A stretch of DNA of 64,000 nt from Dielma sp000508965. Its GTDB lineage: Bacteria > Bacillota_I > Bacilli_A > Erysipelotrichales > Erysipelotrichaceae. Numbering within the stretch: position 1 is the stretch's first letter; each line of letters opens with the position of its first letter. Below are positions 1-7,058 of this stretch, one piece after another. The stretch spans positions 558,001-622,000 of the forward strand of contig BAHV02000010.1 of the NCBI GenBank assembly GCA_000508965.1. Direction: 5' to 3'. Under the pieces are notes generated by a model, which was given only the letters and a program-made list of their open reading frames with translations, was not told where the DNA came from and made no database searches. The translations under genes and the position numbers were made by a program.

Positions 1-1430
1 TCACTAAAACCAAAGGTGTTGAGCTTGATTGCCGGGAATCAAAATTCAGGGAAGCAATGGTCTTCTTTATTAAACGTAATTTTGATAATTATGATCTGCT
101 TGGTATTTTACAGACAAAGCATCCGGATGTGTATTTCAAGAATGAAAAGATTTTAATCTTTGATTTGGTAAAAGAATACTTTAAGGGAATTAATATTCAG
201 CAGATTGTTGATATTGTCTGTAAGATTGAATTTTATCAGGGTTTTCAATTTTTGGATAAGGATAATATCTTTTTGATCTGGATCATTATTATATCTCTGA
301 CAAGAATTGAACATCATTATGCTATAGAAGAAAATGATCACCGCTTTGAAGCTGCTGAATGCAGTCAGGAAACCAAAATGCTTGCACTGGGCATTCAAAC
401 CATTATTAATCAGCCTATTAATGACAAGGAATATCATTATTTGTTTTTTCATCTTATGACTTTGCGAAATCGTTTTGAATTAATCAAAGAGGATAATTTC
501 GATTTAGATTATAAGATCATGCAATTCATTGAAGCGGTTTCTTATCGCTTGTGTGTATCCTTAATTACGGATGTGAAATTAATTGAAGGCTTAAAGATAC
601 ATCTGACAAGCACGCTGGATCGCATGAAATTAAAGGTGGTGGAATTAAATCCGTTGAAGGAACAAATCATGGCACGTTATCCTTTAGTGTTTGAAATCTG
701 CCGAGAAGAGCTTAAGAACAGCCGTATTTTTGAACAGAAGATTTCTGAGGATGAAATCAGCTATGTGGTGATTTATATTGCGGCTGCTATGGAGCGGGCG
801 AATCAGTCTTGCAAACGGGTTTATGCCGTATGTACGACAGGCAGCGGCAGTGCGGAATTGCTTTTAGCGAATTTACAGAATAAGTTTCCTGATTTGAATG
901 TACTGGGTACGATTTCAATTCAAAAGGCGATACATCTTACTCGCAGACAAGCTGATGCCATTATTTCTACTACTTATTTTCACAACGATGCTATCCCGGT
1001 AATTGCGGTAAGTCCGCTTTTGCTGAATGATGATGTTAAGTTAATCAGGAAGGAATTGATGATTGAGTCTCATGCGGATGAGAATCCTCTGCATGTTCAT
1101 CTTGAAGGGCCGGCTTTCAGTTTTATGGATTCCATGTATCTTCTGACAGATTGTGCGACAGCATTAGATGAATTGATCAGTCAGTTATCTTTAAAGCTTG
1201 AAAACAATGAATATACAGGCATGCTGATTCATCTTATGATGCAGATTTATCAATCAGCAGGTGATGAATTAGCAGAAAAAGAAAATCTGAATACGTATGA
1301 TTTAATGATTTATCAAATCTTAAATAAGCTGTATCAGAAATACAGTAAGCGGCCTTCAGTATATGATATTAAATCGATAAAAACATATTTATCAAACAGA
1401 AAGGAAACAAATGAAAACCCTATATATTAA
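1..1430 (+). CDS. PRD-domain transcriptional activator with EIIB-like domain, 5'-truncated by window start
   Basis: The reading frame is open from base 3, upstream of the first internal ATG at 57, so the true start and the N-terminal helix-turn-helix lie outside the window. The visible part shows two helical PTS regulation domains (roughly residues 70-170 and 200-275 of the visible product, with an HH pair in IEHHYA). An EIIB-like fold follows, with a CTTGSGSA phosphocysteine-type loop, then a helical tail. This is the architecture of BglG/LicR-type regulators, whose activity is set by phosphorylation from PTS proteins. It overlaps the next gene by 20 bases and probably controls the downstream catabolic operon. 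Which sugar it senses cannot be read from the sequence. Confidence 0.85.
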   Translation, partial: TKTKGVELDCRESKFREAMVFFIKRNFDNYDLLGILQTKHPDVYFKNEKILIFDLVKEYFKGINIQQIVDIVCKIEFYQGFQFLDKDNIFLIWIIIISLTRIEHHYAIEENDHRFEAAECSQETKMLALGIQTIINQPINDKEYHYLFFHLMTLRNRFELIKEDNFDLDYKIMQFIEAVSYRLCVSLITDVKLIEGLKIHLTSTLDRMKLKVVELNPLKEQIMARYPLVFEICREELKNSRIFEQKISEDEISYVVIYIAAAMERANQSCKRVYAVCTTGSGSAELLLANLQNKFPDLNVLGTISIQKAIHLTRRQADAIISTTYFHNDAIPVIAVSPLLLNDDVKLIRKELMIESHADENPLHVHLEGPAFSFMDSMYLLTDCATALDELISQLSLKLENNEYTGMLIHLMMQIYQSAGDELAEKENLNTYDLMIYQILNKLYQKYSKRPSVYDIKSIKTYLSNRKETNENPIY

Positions 1431-2490
1431 TGCGAATTTATATGATCCTGCTCATGATATCGATGCCGTTGGCAGTTTATTAATAGAAGATGGTGTGATT
1501 CTGGGAATTAATCAAAGGACTGAGGATGCAGAGATTGTTGATCTTAAGGGAAAATGGCTTTGTCCCAGTGTAACGGATATGCATGTTCATTGTTTTAAAG
1601 AAATGAGTGATCTCGGATTGGATATGGATGAGATCGGGGTAGATATGCAGGTGGGGACGCTGGTTGATGCCGGCAGCAGCGGCTGCCGCGATATAGAAGC
1701 ATTAATGCAGCAGATTGGAAAAGCAGCAACGCGGGTTAAAGTATTTATCAATTATTCATCGGTAGGGTTGACCCAGGGAAATCAAGAACTTGCTGACTGG
1801 TCCCTGATCGATGAAAATGCACTTCGTGAAGCTGTACAGCGATATCCGAGCATTATCAAAGGTATCAAATTGAGAGCTAGTGCCAGTGTGGTCGGCAAGC
1901 TGGGCATAGAGGTGATTCGAGCCGGAAAGGCATTTGCGAAGGAATTAGGGTTACCGGTCATGGTTCATATCGGCAATGAGCCCCCGCAGTTGGAGGAAGT
2001 ATTGAATTGTCTGGAAAAGGGAGATATTGTCACCCATATTTTTCATGGCAAGCCTAAAGGGATTTTTGATGAGAAAGGTAAATTGAAACCGCTCGTTAAG
2101 GAGAAATATCGAGAGGGTGTGCTTTTTGATGTAGGGCATGGTGCCGCCAGCTTCAGCTTTGATGTTTGTGAGAAAGCAATCCGCGAAGGAATCAAGCCTT
2201 CCCTGATTTCTTCAGATCTGCATAAACGAAATTATCTAAGCAAACTGCATTCTCTGAGTGAAGTGGTCAGCAAGCTTTATGTCTGTGGATTAAGCGAGCG
2301 TCAGCTTATCGATGCTATAAGTATACGGCCGGCAGCTTTGTTAGGGCTGCAGAATGGCTTGCAGATTGCTCACCAGGCAGACTTGTCGGTGATTGATTTT
2401 CAAACTTGTGAACCGATGATTTTAAAGGATAGCCTAGGTCATGAGCGTCTTTGCCGAAAACAGGTTGTCTTTGAATCATTAATCAGATAG
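1411..2490 (+). CDS. amidohydrolase/deacetylase family metallohydrolase
   Basis: This 359-residue protein has the amidohydrolase barrel signature. The metal-binding HxH is in DMHVH (His58 and His60). Further ligand candidates are IKLRAS (bridging Lys near 154), VMVHIG, THIFHG and the catalytic Asp in SSDLHKR near residue 268. A beta-sandwich segment with an LIEDG strand precedes the barrel. Members of this family hydrolyse N-acyl or cyclic amide bonds. Beside DgaE and KDGP aldolase, a deacylase for an amino-sugar-acid derivative is plausible but inferred. The start has an AGAAAGGAAA ribosome site and lies inside the end of the PRD regulator gene, which suggests translational coupling. Confidence 0.85.
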   Translation: MKTLYINANLYDPAHDIDAVGSLLIEDGVILGINQRTEDAEIVDLKGKWLCPSVTDMHVHCFKEMSDLGLDMDEIGVDMQVGTLVDAGSSGCRDIEALMQQIGKAATRVKVFINYSSVGLTQGNQELADWSLIDENALREAVQRYPSIIKGIKLRASASVVGKLGIEVIRAGKAFAKELGLPVMVHIGNEPPQLEEVLNCLEKGDIVTHIFHGKPKGIFDEKGKLKPLVKEKYREGVLFDVGHGAASFSFDVCEKAIREGIKPSLISSDLHKRNYLSKLHSLSEVVSKLYVCGLSERQLIDAISIRPAALLGLQNGLQIAHQADLSVIDFQTCEPMILKDSLGHERLCRKQVVFESLIR

Positions 2491-2501
2491 GGGGTGGTGT
2501 G

Positions 2502-2903
2502 ATGGAGAATTTTAATAACAATCTGATTGATGAAGTAATTAAAGAGCGTTCAGCGGGCTGGCAGAATTTTTCTCAGGAGAATAAGGAACAAATCCGTAAG
2601 CTTGGTGAGCGAGTATTCGCAGCATGTTCAGAATTGGGTATTCCCTTTGATAAAACAGCAGGAATTACCTTTATGACACATTTGACGACTTTATATGAAA
2701 GGCTGTTCAGAACACATGAAGTGATTGAAATCGAAGCAGAGCTTTATGATCAGATTGATGAGGAATTAATGGGTCTAAGCAGTAAAATCAGTCAGTTGAT
2801 AGAGCTGCTTCTGAATTGTAAATTAGACCGCAGTGAATGTTTTTTGATTGCTACGCATCTGGGCAGTATGCGCGAGCGAATCAACCAGGATCTAAACGAT
2901 TAA
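2502..2903 (+). CDS. small single-PRD domain protein
   Basis: This 133-residue helical protein resembles a lone PTS regulation domain. It has a long N-terminal helix, a conserved TFMTHLTTLYERL segment with a His near residue 62, and a terminal ATHLGSMRERI segment with a second His. There is no DNA- or RNA-binding domain, so it may be a phosphorylation-sensing partner of the operon rather than a regulator in its own right. A GTG three bases upstream is an alternative start; the ATG follows a GGGGGTGG ribosome site. It lies 9 bases or so after the amidohydrolase. Small PRD proteins are known companions of SFCGS/DUF4310-4312 genes. Confidence 0.75.
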   Translation: MENFNNNLIDEVIKERSAGWQNFSQENKEQIRKLGERVFAACSELGIPFDKTAGITFMTHLTTLYERLFRTHEVIEIEAELYDQIDEELMGLSSKISQLIELLLNCKLDRSECFLIATHLGSMRERINQDLND

Positions 2904-2915
2904 AGGAGAAAAGAA

Positions 2916-3275
2916 ATGGAAAAGGTAAAAGTGGTTATTGCTCATCGTATGGGCAAGGGGCAGAATGTGGCTCGCGGCGTGGAAGCGGCCGGCGGGGAAG
3001 CAATTGTAATTCCCGGCATGGGAGCGGATATGAAGCTTGGTGATGTGATGAAGGAGGAACATGCTGATTTTGGCATCAGCTTCTGCGGCGGCGGCGGCGG
3101 CGGTGCTTTAGCGGCCCAGAATAAGTATCAGTTTAAAGCTATTTATGATCTGCGCAATGTACCGGCGGGTGTTTCAGCCATAAAAAATGGCTATGAGGCT
3201 TTAGGCTTTGGTTTTATGGATACGGAAGAATTAGGGAAGGCTTTGACGGAAGCCTATCTGAAATATAGGAAATAA
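2916..3275 (+). CDS. SFCGS family glycine-rich protein
   Basis: This 119-residue soluble protein carries the family hallmark ISFCGGGGGGAL at about residues 50-61, encoded by a run of GGC codons. An Ala/Gly-rich Rossmann-like N-terminus (VVIAHRMGKGQNVARG) precedes it. The biochemical role of the family is unknown. The single Cys in a glycine loop beside PRD proteins makes a phosphocarrier role imaginable, but that is speculation. It has a good AAAGGAGAA ribosome site and sits in the middle of the operon, one base before the DUF4312 gene. Confidence 0.8.
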   Translation: MEKVKVVIAHRMGKGQNVARGVEAAGGEAIVIPGMGADMKLGDVMKEEHADFGISFCGGGGGGALAAQNKYQFKAIYDLRNVPAGVSAIKNGYEALGFGFMDTEELGKALTEAYLKYRK

Positions 3276-3276
3276 T

Positions 3277-3576
3277 ATGGAAGACAGAGAATTGCTGCAG
3301 GAAAAGGATTATGAAATTTCGATTCAGTCATCGGGAAAATCCCGTGAAGAGGTTTATCAGAATTTGTTTAAGCAGCTGCGTAATGATATTCACAGCAGTA
3401 TTGAGGGATATCTAGTTGAAATGCATGTTGGGTCAATGAGGCTGGTACATGAAGAAATCGAAAAATTTACGAAAAAGTTCTTATTTTTCTTTCTGCCTGT
3501 GGAGCATACTCGTTTCACAGCAACAGCGGTTTTCAGAGTTAGAGTGGTAGAAATACTAAAAGAAAGGGACAATTAA
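3277..3576 (+). CDS. DUF4312 family protein
   Basis: This 99-residue protein follows SFCGS with a one-base gap and precedes the DUF4311 gene by one base, so all are surely co-translated. It is an alpha/beta protein with no membrane segment, ending in a hydrophobic stretch (FLFFFLPVEHTRFTATAVF). I recognise it mainly by context and length as the DUF4312 member of the conserved cluster. No catalytic motif is visible and its function is unknown. Confidence 0.7.
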   Translation: MEDRELLQEKDYEISIQSSGKSREEVYQNLFKQLRNDIHSSIEGYLVEMHVGSMRLVHEEIEKFTKKFLFFFLPVEHTRFTATAVFRVRVVEILKERDN

Positions 3577-3577
3577 T

Positions 3578-4276
3578 ATGCTTGACTTAGTTATTAAATC
3601 AATAATTGTAGGTGGTTTGGCGGGTGCCGGAGCGGCTGGCGGAGCTGCTAGAATGTTTCATGCGCCGGGAATACAGGGCATGGGCGCTTTTCGAACTTTG
3701 GGCGAAATGAATGCGTGCAATGGTGATCCCATCGCTCATTTCAGCTATGGCTTGGGATTCTTATTCAGCAGTGCCGGTTCCGTTGTAGGTACGGGATCAT
3801 TAAGCTCAGATGTACTGCACCGTCTTGTGCCGCAGTGGTCAGCGGGTTTAACAATTGCAGCATCGAAAGATAAGACAGCTTCCGGCAATCCGTTTAAAAT
3901 GATGATCAGCGGCGCGGTTGTCGGTGCAGCCGTCGTTACTTTCTTAAATACATTGGCAGGCTTGATTCCGTCAACAATGGCTACGATTGCGGAAAAAATC
4001 GTATCACCAGCCGCGGAATTGATTCTTTCGCCGATTTTGCCAGTGGCATTTTGGATTTCGGCATTGGGTGCCGGTAAATGGCATGGCGTTTTTGCTACCG
4101 TATTTGGTGTACTGGCACAATCGATTATGGGGAATGCGACACCTGGCTGCGTATTAGGCATTTTGGTAGGTCAGAGTGTGCAGGATGAAGGTTTTACAAG
4201 TAAGCGCAGCATCTTGATGATTGGCTTTGTCACAGTGATGTTTTTACTGATAGCCTATTTCAGAGGAAAGTTCTAA
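3578..4276 (+). CDS. DUF4311-family polytopic membrane protein
   Basis: This 232-residue protein begins with a Gly/Ala-rich membrane helix (GGLAGAGAAGGAA). About six hydrophobic segments follow, with glycine-rich turns such as SSAGSVVGTGS and VLGILVGQS, ending RGKF. The fold looks like a channel or transporter subunit. With the adjacent DUF4310 protein it forms a two-subunit membrane module, possibly importing the substrate for the ammonia lyase. That role is an inference: no PTS EIIC signature or other known transporter motif is visible. Confidence 0.75.
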   Translation: MLDLVIKSIIVGGLAGAGAAGGAARMFHAPGIQGMGAFRTLGEMNACNGDPIAHFSYGLGFLFSSAGSVVGTGSLSSDVLHRLVPQWSAGLTIAASKDKTASGNPFKMMISGAVVGAAVVTFLNTLAGLIPSTMATIAEKIVSPAAELILSPILPVAFWISALGAGKWHGVFATVFGVLAQSIMGNATPGCVLGILVGQSVQDEGFTSKRSILMIGFVTVMFLLIAYFRGKF

Positions 4277-4289
4277 GAGGGATATGAAA

Positions 4290-4961
4290 ATGGAAAATAC
4301 GAATAAATTAGAAAAGTTTTTTATGAGTGAGGGTGCGTTTGCGGTATTTATGGCACTCATTTGTTCAGGAGTATTTGCCGGAACAAGTATCTTTATTCAA
4401 TATCATACCGGCAGCTTTTCAACAACCAGTGTTACGGTCATGCTTTCTGAAGCACTGACTACCGGCAGTTTCGCGGCAGTAATCGGTTATACCGGCGGCT
4501 TCTTGCTGGCCCGTGTTTTGGAAGGACCCTTAGTCGGTATATTGGATATCGGCGGTGCAATTATGACCGGTGTCGGCGCCGGCCTGCCGGGCTTATTATT
4601 GTCAATGGGTTATACTTCTTTAGTTGAAAATTTCATTTTATCACTGCTTACCGGAGCAGTCATCGGCATTGTGCTGGCAGCTGTCATTTTAGGTATCCGT
4701 AAGCTGATGCCGGGCGGTTACAGCTCAATGGGAACGGATATCATGGTTGGCGCCGGCAATATTGTAGGTGAATGGTTTGGCCCGATTATTTTGATCATGG
4801 CAGCTAAATTTGACATTTGGACCGGGCTGGGCGCGATGCTTGGAGCTGTATTATGTCATACTAAAAAATCACCGATTATCGGCGGTGCGATCTTGGGAGC
4901 CATGATTGTAGGTTATATCGCTTTCTTGTTAGGATTTACTACGCTGGGAATCGGAGCTTGA
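4290..4961 (+). CDS. DUF4310-family polytopic membrane protein
   Basis: The ATG at 4290 is preferred over the one at 4284, because AAGAGG at 4275-4280 then sits nine bases upstream. The product has 223 residues, a short cytoplasmic start and about six glycine-rich membrane helices (GVGAGLPGLLLS, GTDIMVGAGNIVG, ILGAMIVGYIAF). It pairs with the DUF4311 protein just upstream. The two are similar in size and style, as expected for a heteromeric membrane complex. Function is unassigned; the context suggests uptake of an amino-sugar acid or related compound. Confidence 0.78.
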   Translation: MENTNKLEKFFMSEGAFAVFMALICSGVFAGTSIFIQYHTGSFSTTSVTVMLSEALTTGSFAAVIGYTGGFLLARVLEGPLVGILDIGGAIMTGVGAGLPGLLLSMGYTSLVENFILSLLTGAVIGIVLAAVILGIRKLMPGGYSSMGTDIMVGAGNIVGEWFGPIILIMAAKFDIWTGLGAMLGAVLCHTKKSPIIGGAILGAMIVGYIAFLLGFTTLGIGA

Positions 4962-4964
4962 TGT

Positions 4965-6083
4965 ATGAGTGTGTTTGATGAATTTAATGTTCAGAGAGTC
5001 ATTAACTGCAGCGGCAAAATGACATATCTGGGCTCAAGCATCCTAAGCGATAAGGTACGTAAGGCAATGGATGAGGCAGGGACATCTTATGTGCAGATGG
5101 AAGAATTGATGGATCGTGCCGGTGAAGTCATTGCCGGTTATTGTCACAGTGAGGCTGCCTGTGTCTGTGCAGGAGCATCAGCCGGCATCATCATCTCAGT
5201 GGCTGCTGCCATTACCGGCGGTGATGAACGGTTGGTGGAGGAAGTACCGAATGTTTCTGTAAATCGCAAAAAAATCATTATAGCCTGCGCTCATCAGATT
5301 GATTTTGGGGCTCCGATCCGTCAGATGATAGCGTTGGGCGGCGGTGAAATGGTAAGTGTCGGAACCGTTAATCGCTGCTATCCCTGGCATTATGAAAAAG
5401 CTGTCGATGCTGATACAGCGGCGATTCTCTATGTAAAAAGCCATCATGCCGTGCAAACCGATCAGGTTGCTTTAGCGGATGTTATCGCGCTTGCGCATAA
5501 GCATCAGCTGCCTCTGATTTTGGATGCGGCAGCTGAAGAGGATATCACCAAATATATCGAAATGGGCTGTGATTTAGTGACATACAGCGGTGCCAAAGCA
5601 TTAGAAGGGCCTACTTCCGGTTTGATTGCAGGCCGTAAAGAGCTGATTCAGGCATGCCGGAAGCAATCCAAAGGTGTTGCCAGAGCGATGAAGGTCGGTA
5701 AGGAAAATATTTTCGGTCTTTTGGCAGCTATCAGACAATACAGTGAGAAAAAAAGTGATTGCAGTAAGCAAAAACAAATCGTATCAGAAATCATCGAAGA
5801 GCTGAAAGACGTAAAGGGTTTAACAGTTACAATGGTAAAAGATGGCGCCGGCCGCATGATTTACCGCGCAGAAATCAAAGTCGATAAAGAAGTCTGTAAA
5901 ATTGACGCACGAACCCTTGATCAACTGCTTAAAAAAGGAAAAACGATTATTTATACACGCAATCACAACGCTAATCTAGGTGTCCTGCAGCTTGATCCGC
6001 GGCCGATGCAAGAAGAAGATGCACTTATTGTTTGTACACGTATCAAAGAAATTTTGGAGAATGAACATGATAAATTATTATAA
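4965..6083 (+). CDS. dgaE: DgaE-family PLP-dependent ammonia lyase
   Basis: This 372-residue fold-type I enzyme is of the SelA/DgaE kind. The PLP lysine is Lys211 in YSGAKALEG, and DAAAEEDI upstream supplies the cofactor-binding Asp. The characterised Salmonella DgaE converts D-glucosaminate-6-phosphate to 2-keto-3-deoxygluconate-6-phosphate and ammonia. The KDGP aldolase gene directly downstream, overlapping by 17 bases, matches that two-step route. No glucosaminate PTS genes are seen in the window, so the actual substrate may differ. Start ATG lies three bases after the DUF4310 stop. Confidence 0.85.
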   Translation: MSVFDEFNVQRVINCSGKMTYLGSSILSDKVRKAMDEAGTSYVQMEELMDRAGEVIAGYCHSEAACVCAGASAGIIISVAAAITGGDERLVEEVPNVSVNRKKIIIACAHQIDFGAPIRQMIALGGGEMVSVGTVNRCYPWHYEKAVDADTAAILYVKSHHAVQTDQVALADVIALAHKHQLPLILDAAAEEDITKYIEMGCDLVTYSGAKALEGPTSGLIAGRKELIQACRKQSKGVARAMKVGKENIFGLLAAIRQYSEKKSDCSKQKQIVSEIIEELKDVKGLTVTMVKDGAGRMIYRAEIKVDKEVCKIDARTLDQLLKKGKTIIYTRNHNANLGVLQLDPRPMQEEDALIVCTRIKEILENEHDKLL

Positions 6084-6786
6084 GCATCAGCTTTGTCTGA
6101 ATTGCTTGTGTAAGGATATAAAAAATGCCGAAGCTATTCTGAAGGTAATGGATGGAAATGTGCTGATCGGCTTGCTTTCGGCTGATTATGAAAGTGTTGA
6201 TGCGGCTCTCAGCGATATGGAGAGTTATCAAAAGACACTGAAAGGTCATATTTCAGTAGGACTTGGCGGCGGCAATCCGAAACAATGGAAAATGGCCGCA
6301 GATATCGCCGCTAGACTTCAGCCGGATCATGTCAATCAGATTTTTTCGGCGGTCGGCTATACTCGGGCTAAATGTGAAAATTCATATATCAATGCTTTAG
6401 TTTCACCCAGCGGCATACCGGGATTGGTTAAAATTTCTACCGGTCCCCTCAGCAGGAATGAAGAGCCGGCGCTGATACCGGCCGCAACAGCAGTTGCAAT
6501 GATAAAGGAAATGGGCGGCAATTCACTTAAGTTCTATCCGATGGGCGGCCTGAAGTGCAAAGCGGAGCTGATTGAAGCTGCCAAAGCATGTGCAGAAGCA
6601 GAGTTTATCCTTGAACCGACAGGCGGCATCACAACGGATAACTTGGAAGAGATTTTAGCTATTATACTGAATGCAGGCGTTAAAAAAATCATCCCTCATG
6701 TTTATACATCGATCATGGATGAAAAGGGATCTACAAAATTAGCAGAAATAGAAAAAATTGCGGAAATATTCAAACGCTTGATTTAA
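6067..6786 (+). CDS. dgaF: KDGP aldolase (DgaF type)
   Basis: The start at ATG 6067 is chosen because GGAG at 6056-6059 gives a seven-base spacing; the ATG at 6061 is too close. The 239-residue product is a class I aldolase-like TIM barrel with a Schiff-base lysine candidate in NSLKFYPMGG, resembling the KFFP region of KDPG aldolases, and a phosphate-binding LEPTGGI loop. It would cleave 2-keto-3-deoxy-6-phosphogluconate to pyruvate and glyceraldehyde-3-phosphate. It is the last gene of the operon and is followed by a strong terminator. Confidence 0.85.
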   Translation: MINYYKHQLCLNCLCKDIKNAEAILKVMDGNVLIGLLSADYESVDAALSDMESYQKTLKGHISVGLGGGNPKQWKMAADIAARLQPDHVNQIFSAVGYTRAKCENSYINALVSPSGIPGLVKISTGPLSRNEEPALIPAATAVAMIKEMGGNSLKFYPMGGLKCKAELIEAAKACAEAEFILEPTGGITTDNLEEILAIILNAGVKKIIPHVYTSIMDEKGSTKLAEIEKIAEIFKRLI

Positions 6787-6798
6787 ATGTGAAATAAT

Positions 6799-6850
6799 AA
6801 AAGATGACTTGATGATGGTATATTTCTTTCATCGAAGTCATCTTTTTAAT
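6799..6850 (+). terminator. intrinsic terminator of the dga-like operon
   Basis: Twelve-base perfect arms (AAAAGATGACTT and AAGTCATCTTTT) flank a 24-base partly paired loop. The T tract closes the operon right after the aldolase stop. Confidence 0.85.
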
Positions 6851-6865
6851 AAGCCATAAATAGAG

Positions 6866-6897
6866 AGTGTCTTGTAAAGTATACTTTACAAGACACT
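6866..6897. promoter_or_regulatory. 32-bp perfect palindrome
   Basis: The sequence is perfectly self-complementary over 32 bases. Its centre is GTAAAGTATACTTTAC and its outer arms are AGTGTCTT and AAGACACT. It has no loop and no T tract beyond one base, so an operator is likelier than a terminator. The AAAGTATAC core reappears inside the inverted repeat at 7001-7032. Confidence 0.6.
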
Positions 6898-7000
6898 TAT
6901 ATTTTATAGTTTTTTTAGCTATATGTAAATGTTTTATCAAAGAAAATTATATAAATTGAGCAAATAATTCATGATTTAAACAATATATCACAAATTTATA

Positions 7001-7032
7001 ATTGTATCATAAAGTATACATTTTGATACAAT
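7001..7032. promoter_or_regulatory. inverted repeat overlapping the probable promoter of the secreted-protein gene
   Basis: Perfect nine-base arms ATTGTATCA (7001-7009) and TGATACAAT (7024-7032) flank a 14-base spacer that contains AAAGTATAC. The right arm includes a TACAAT -10-like hexamer, and the site lies 27 bases before the ATG at 7059. It is probably an operator; the binding protein is unknown. Confidence 0.5.
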
Positions 7033-7058
7033 ATCAACTGATAATTCAGGAGGACACC

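Noticed and set aside
3085..3105. GGC repeat run resembling a microsatellite
   Set aside because: It encodes the conserved glycine run of the SFCGS protein, so selection on the protein explains it.
3745..4161. A long minus-strand frame antisense to the DUF4311 gene
   Set aside because: It mirrors the Gly/Ala-rich codons of the real gene and has no start signal or protein-like features.
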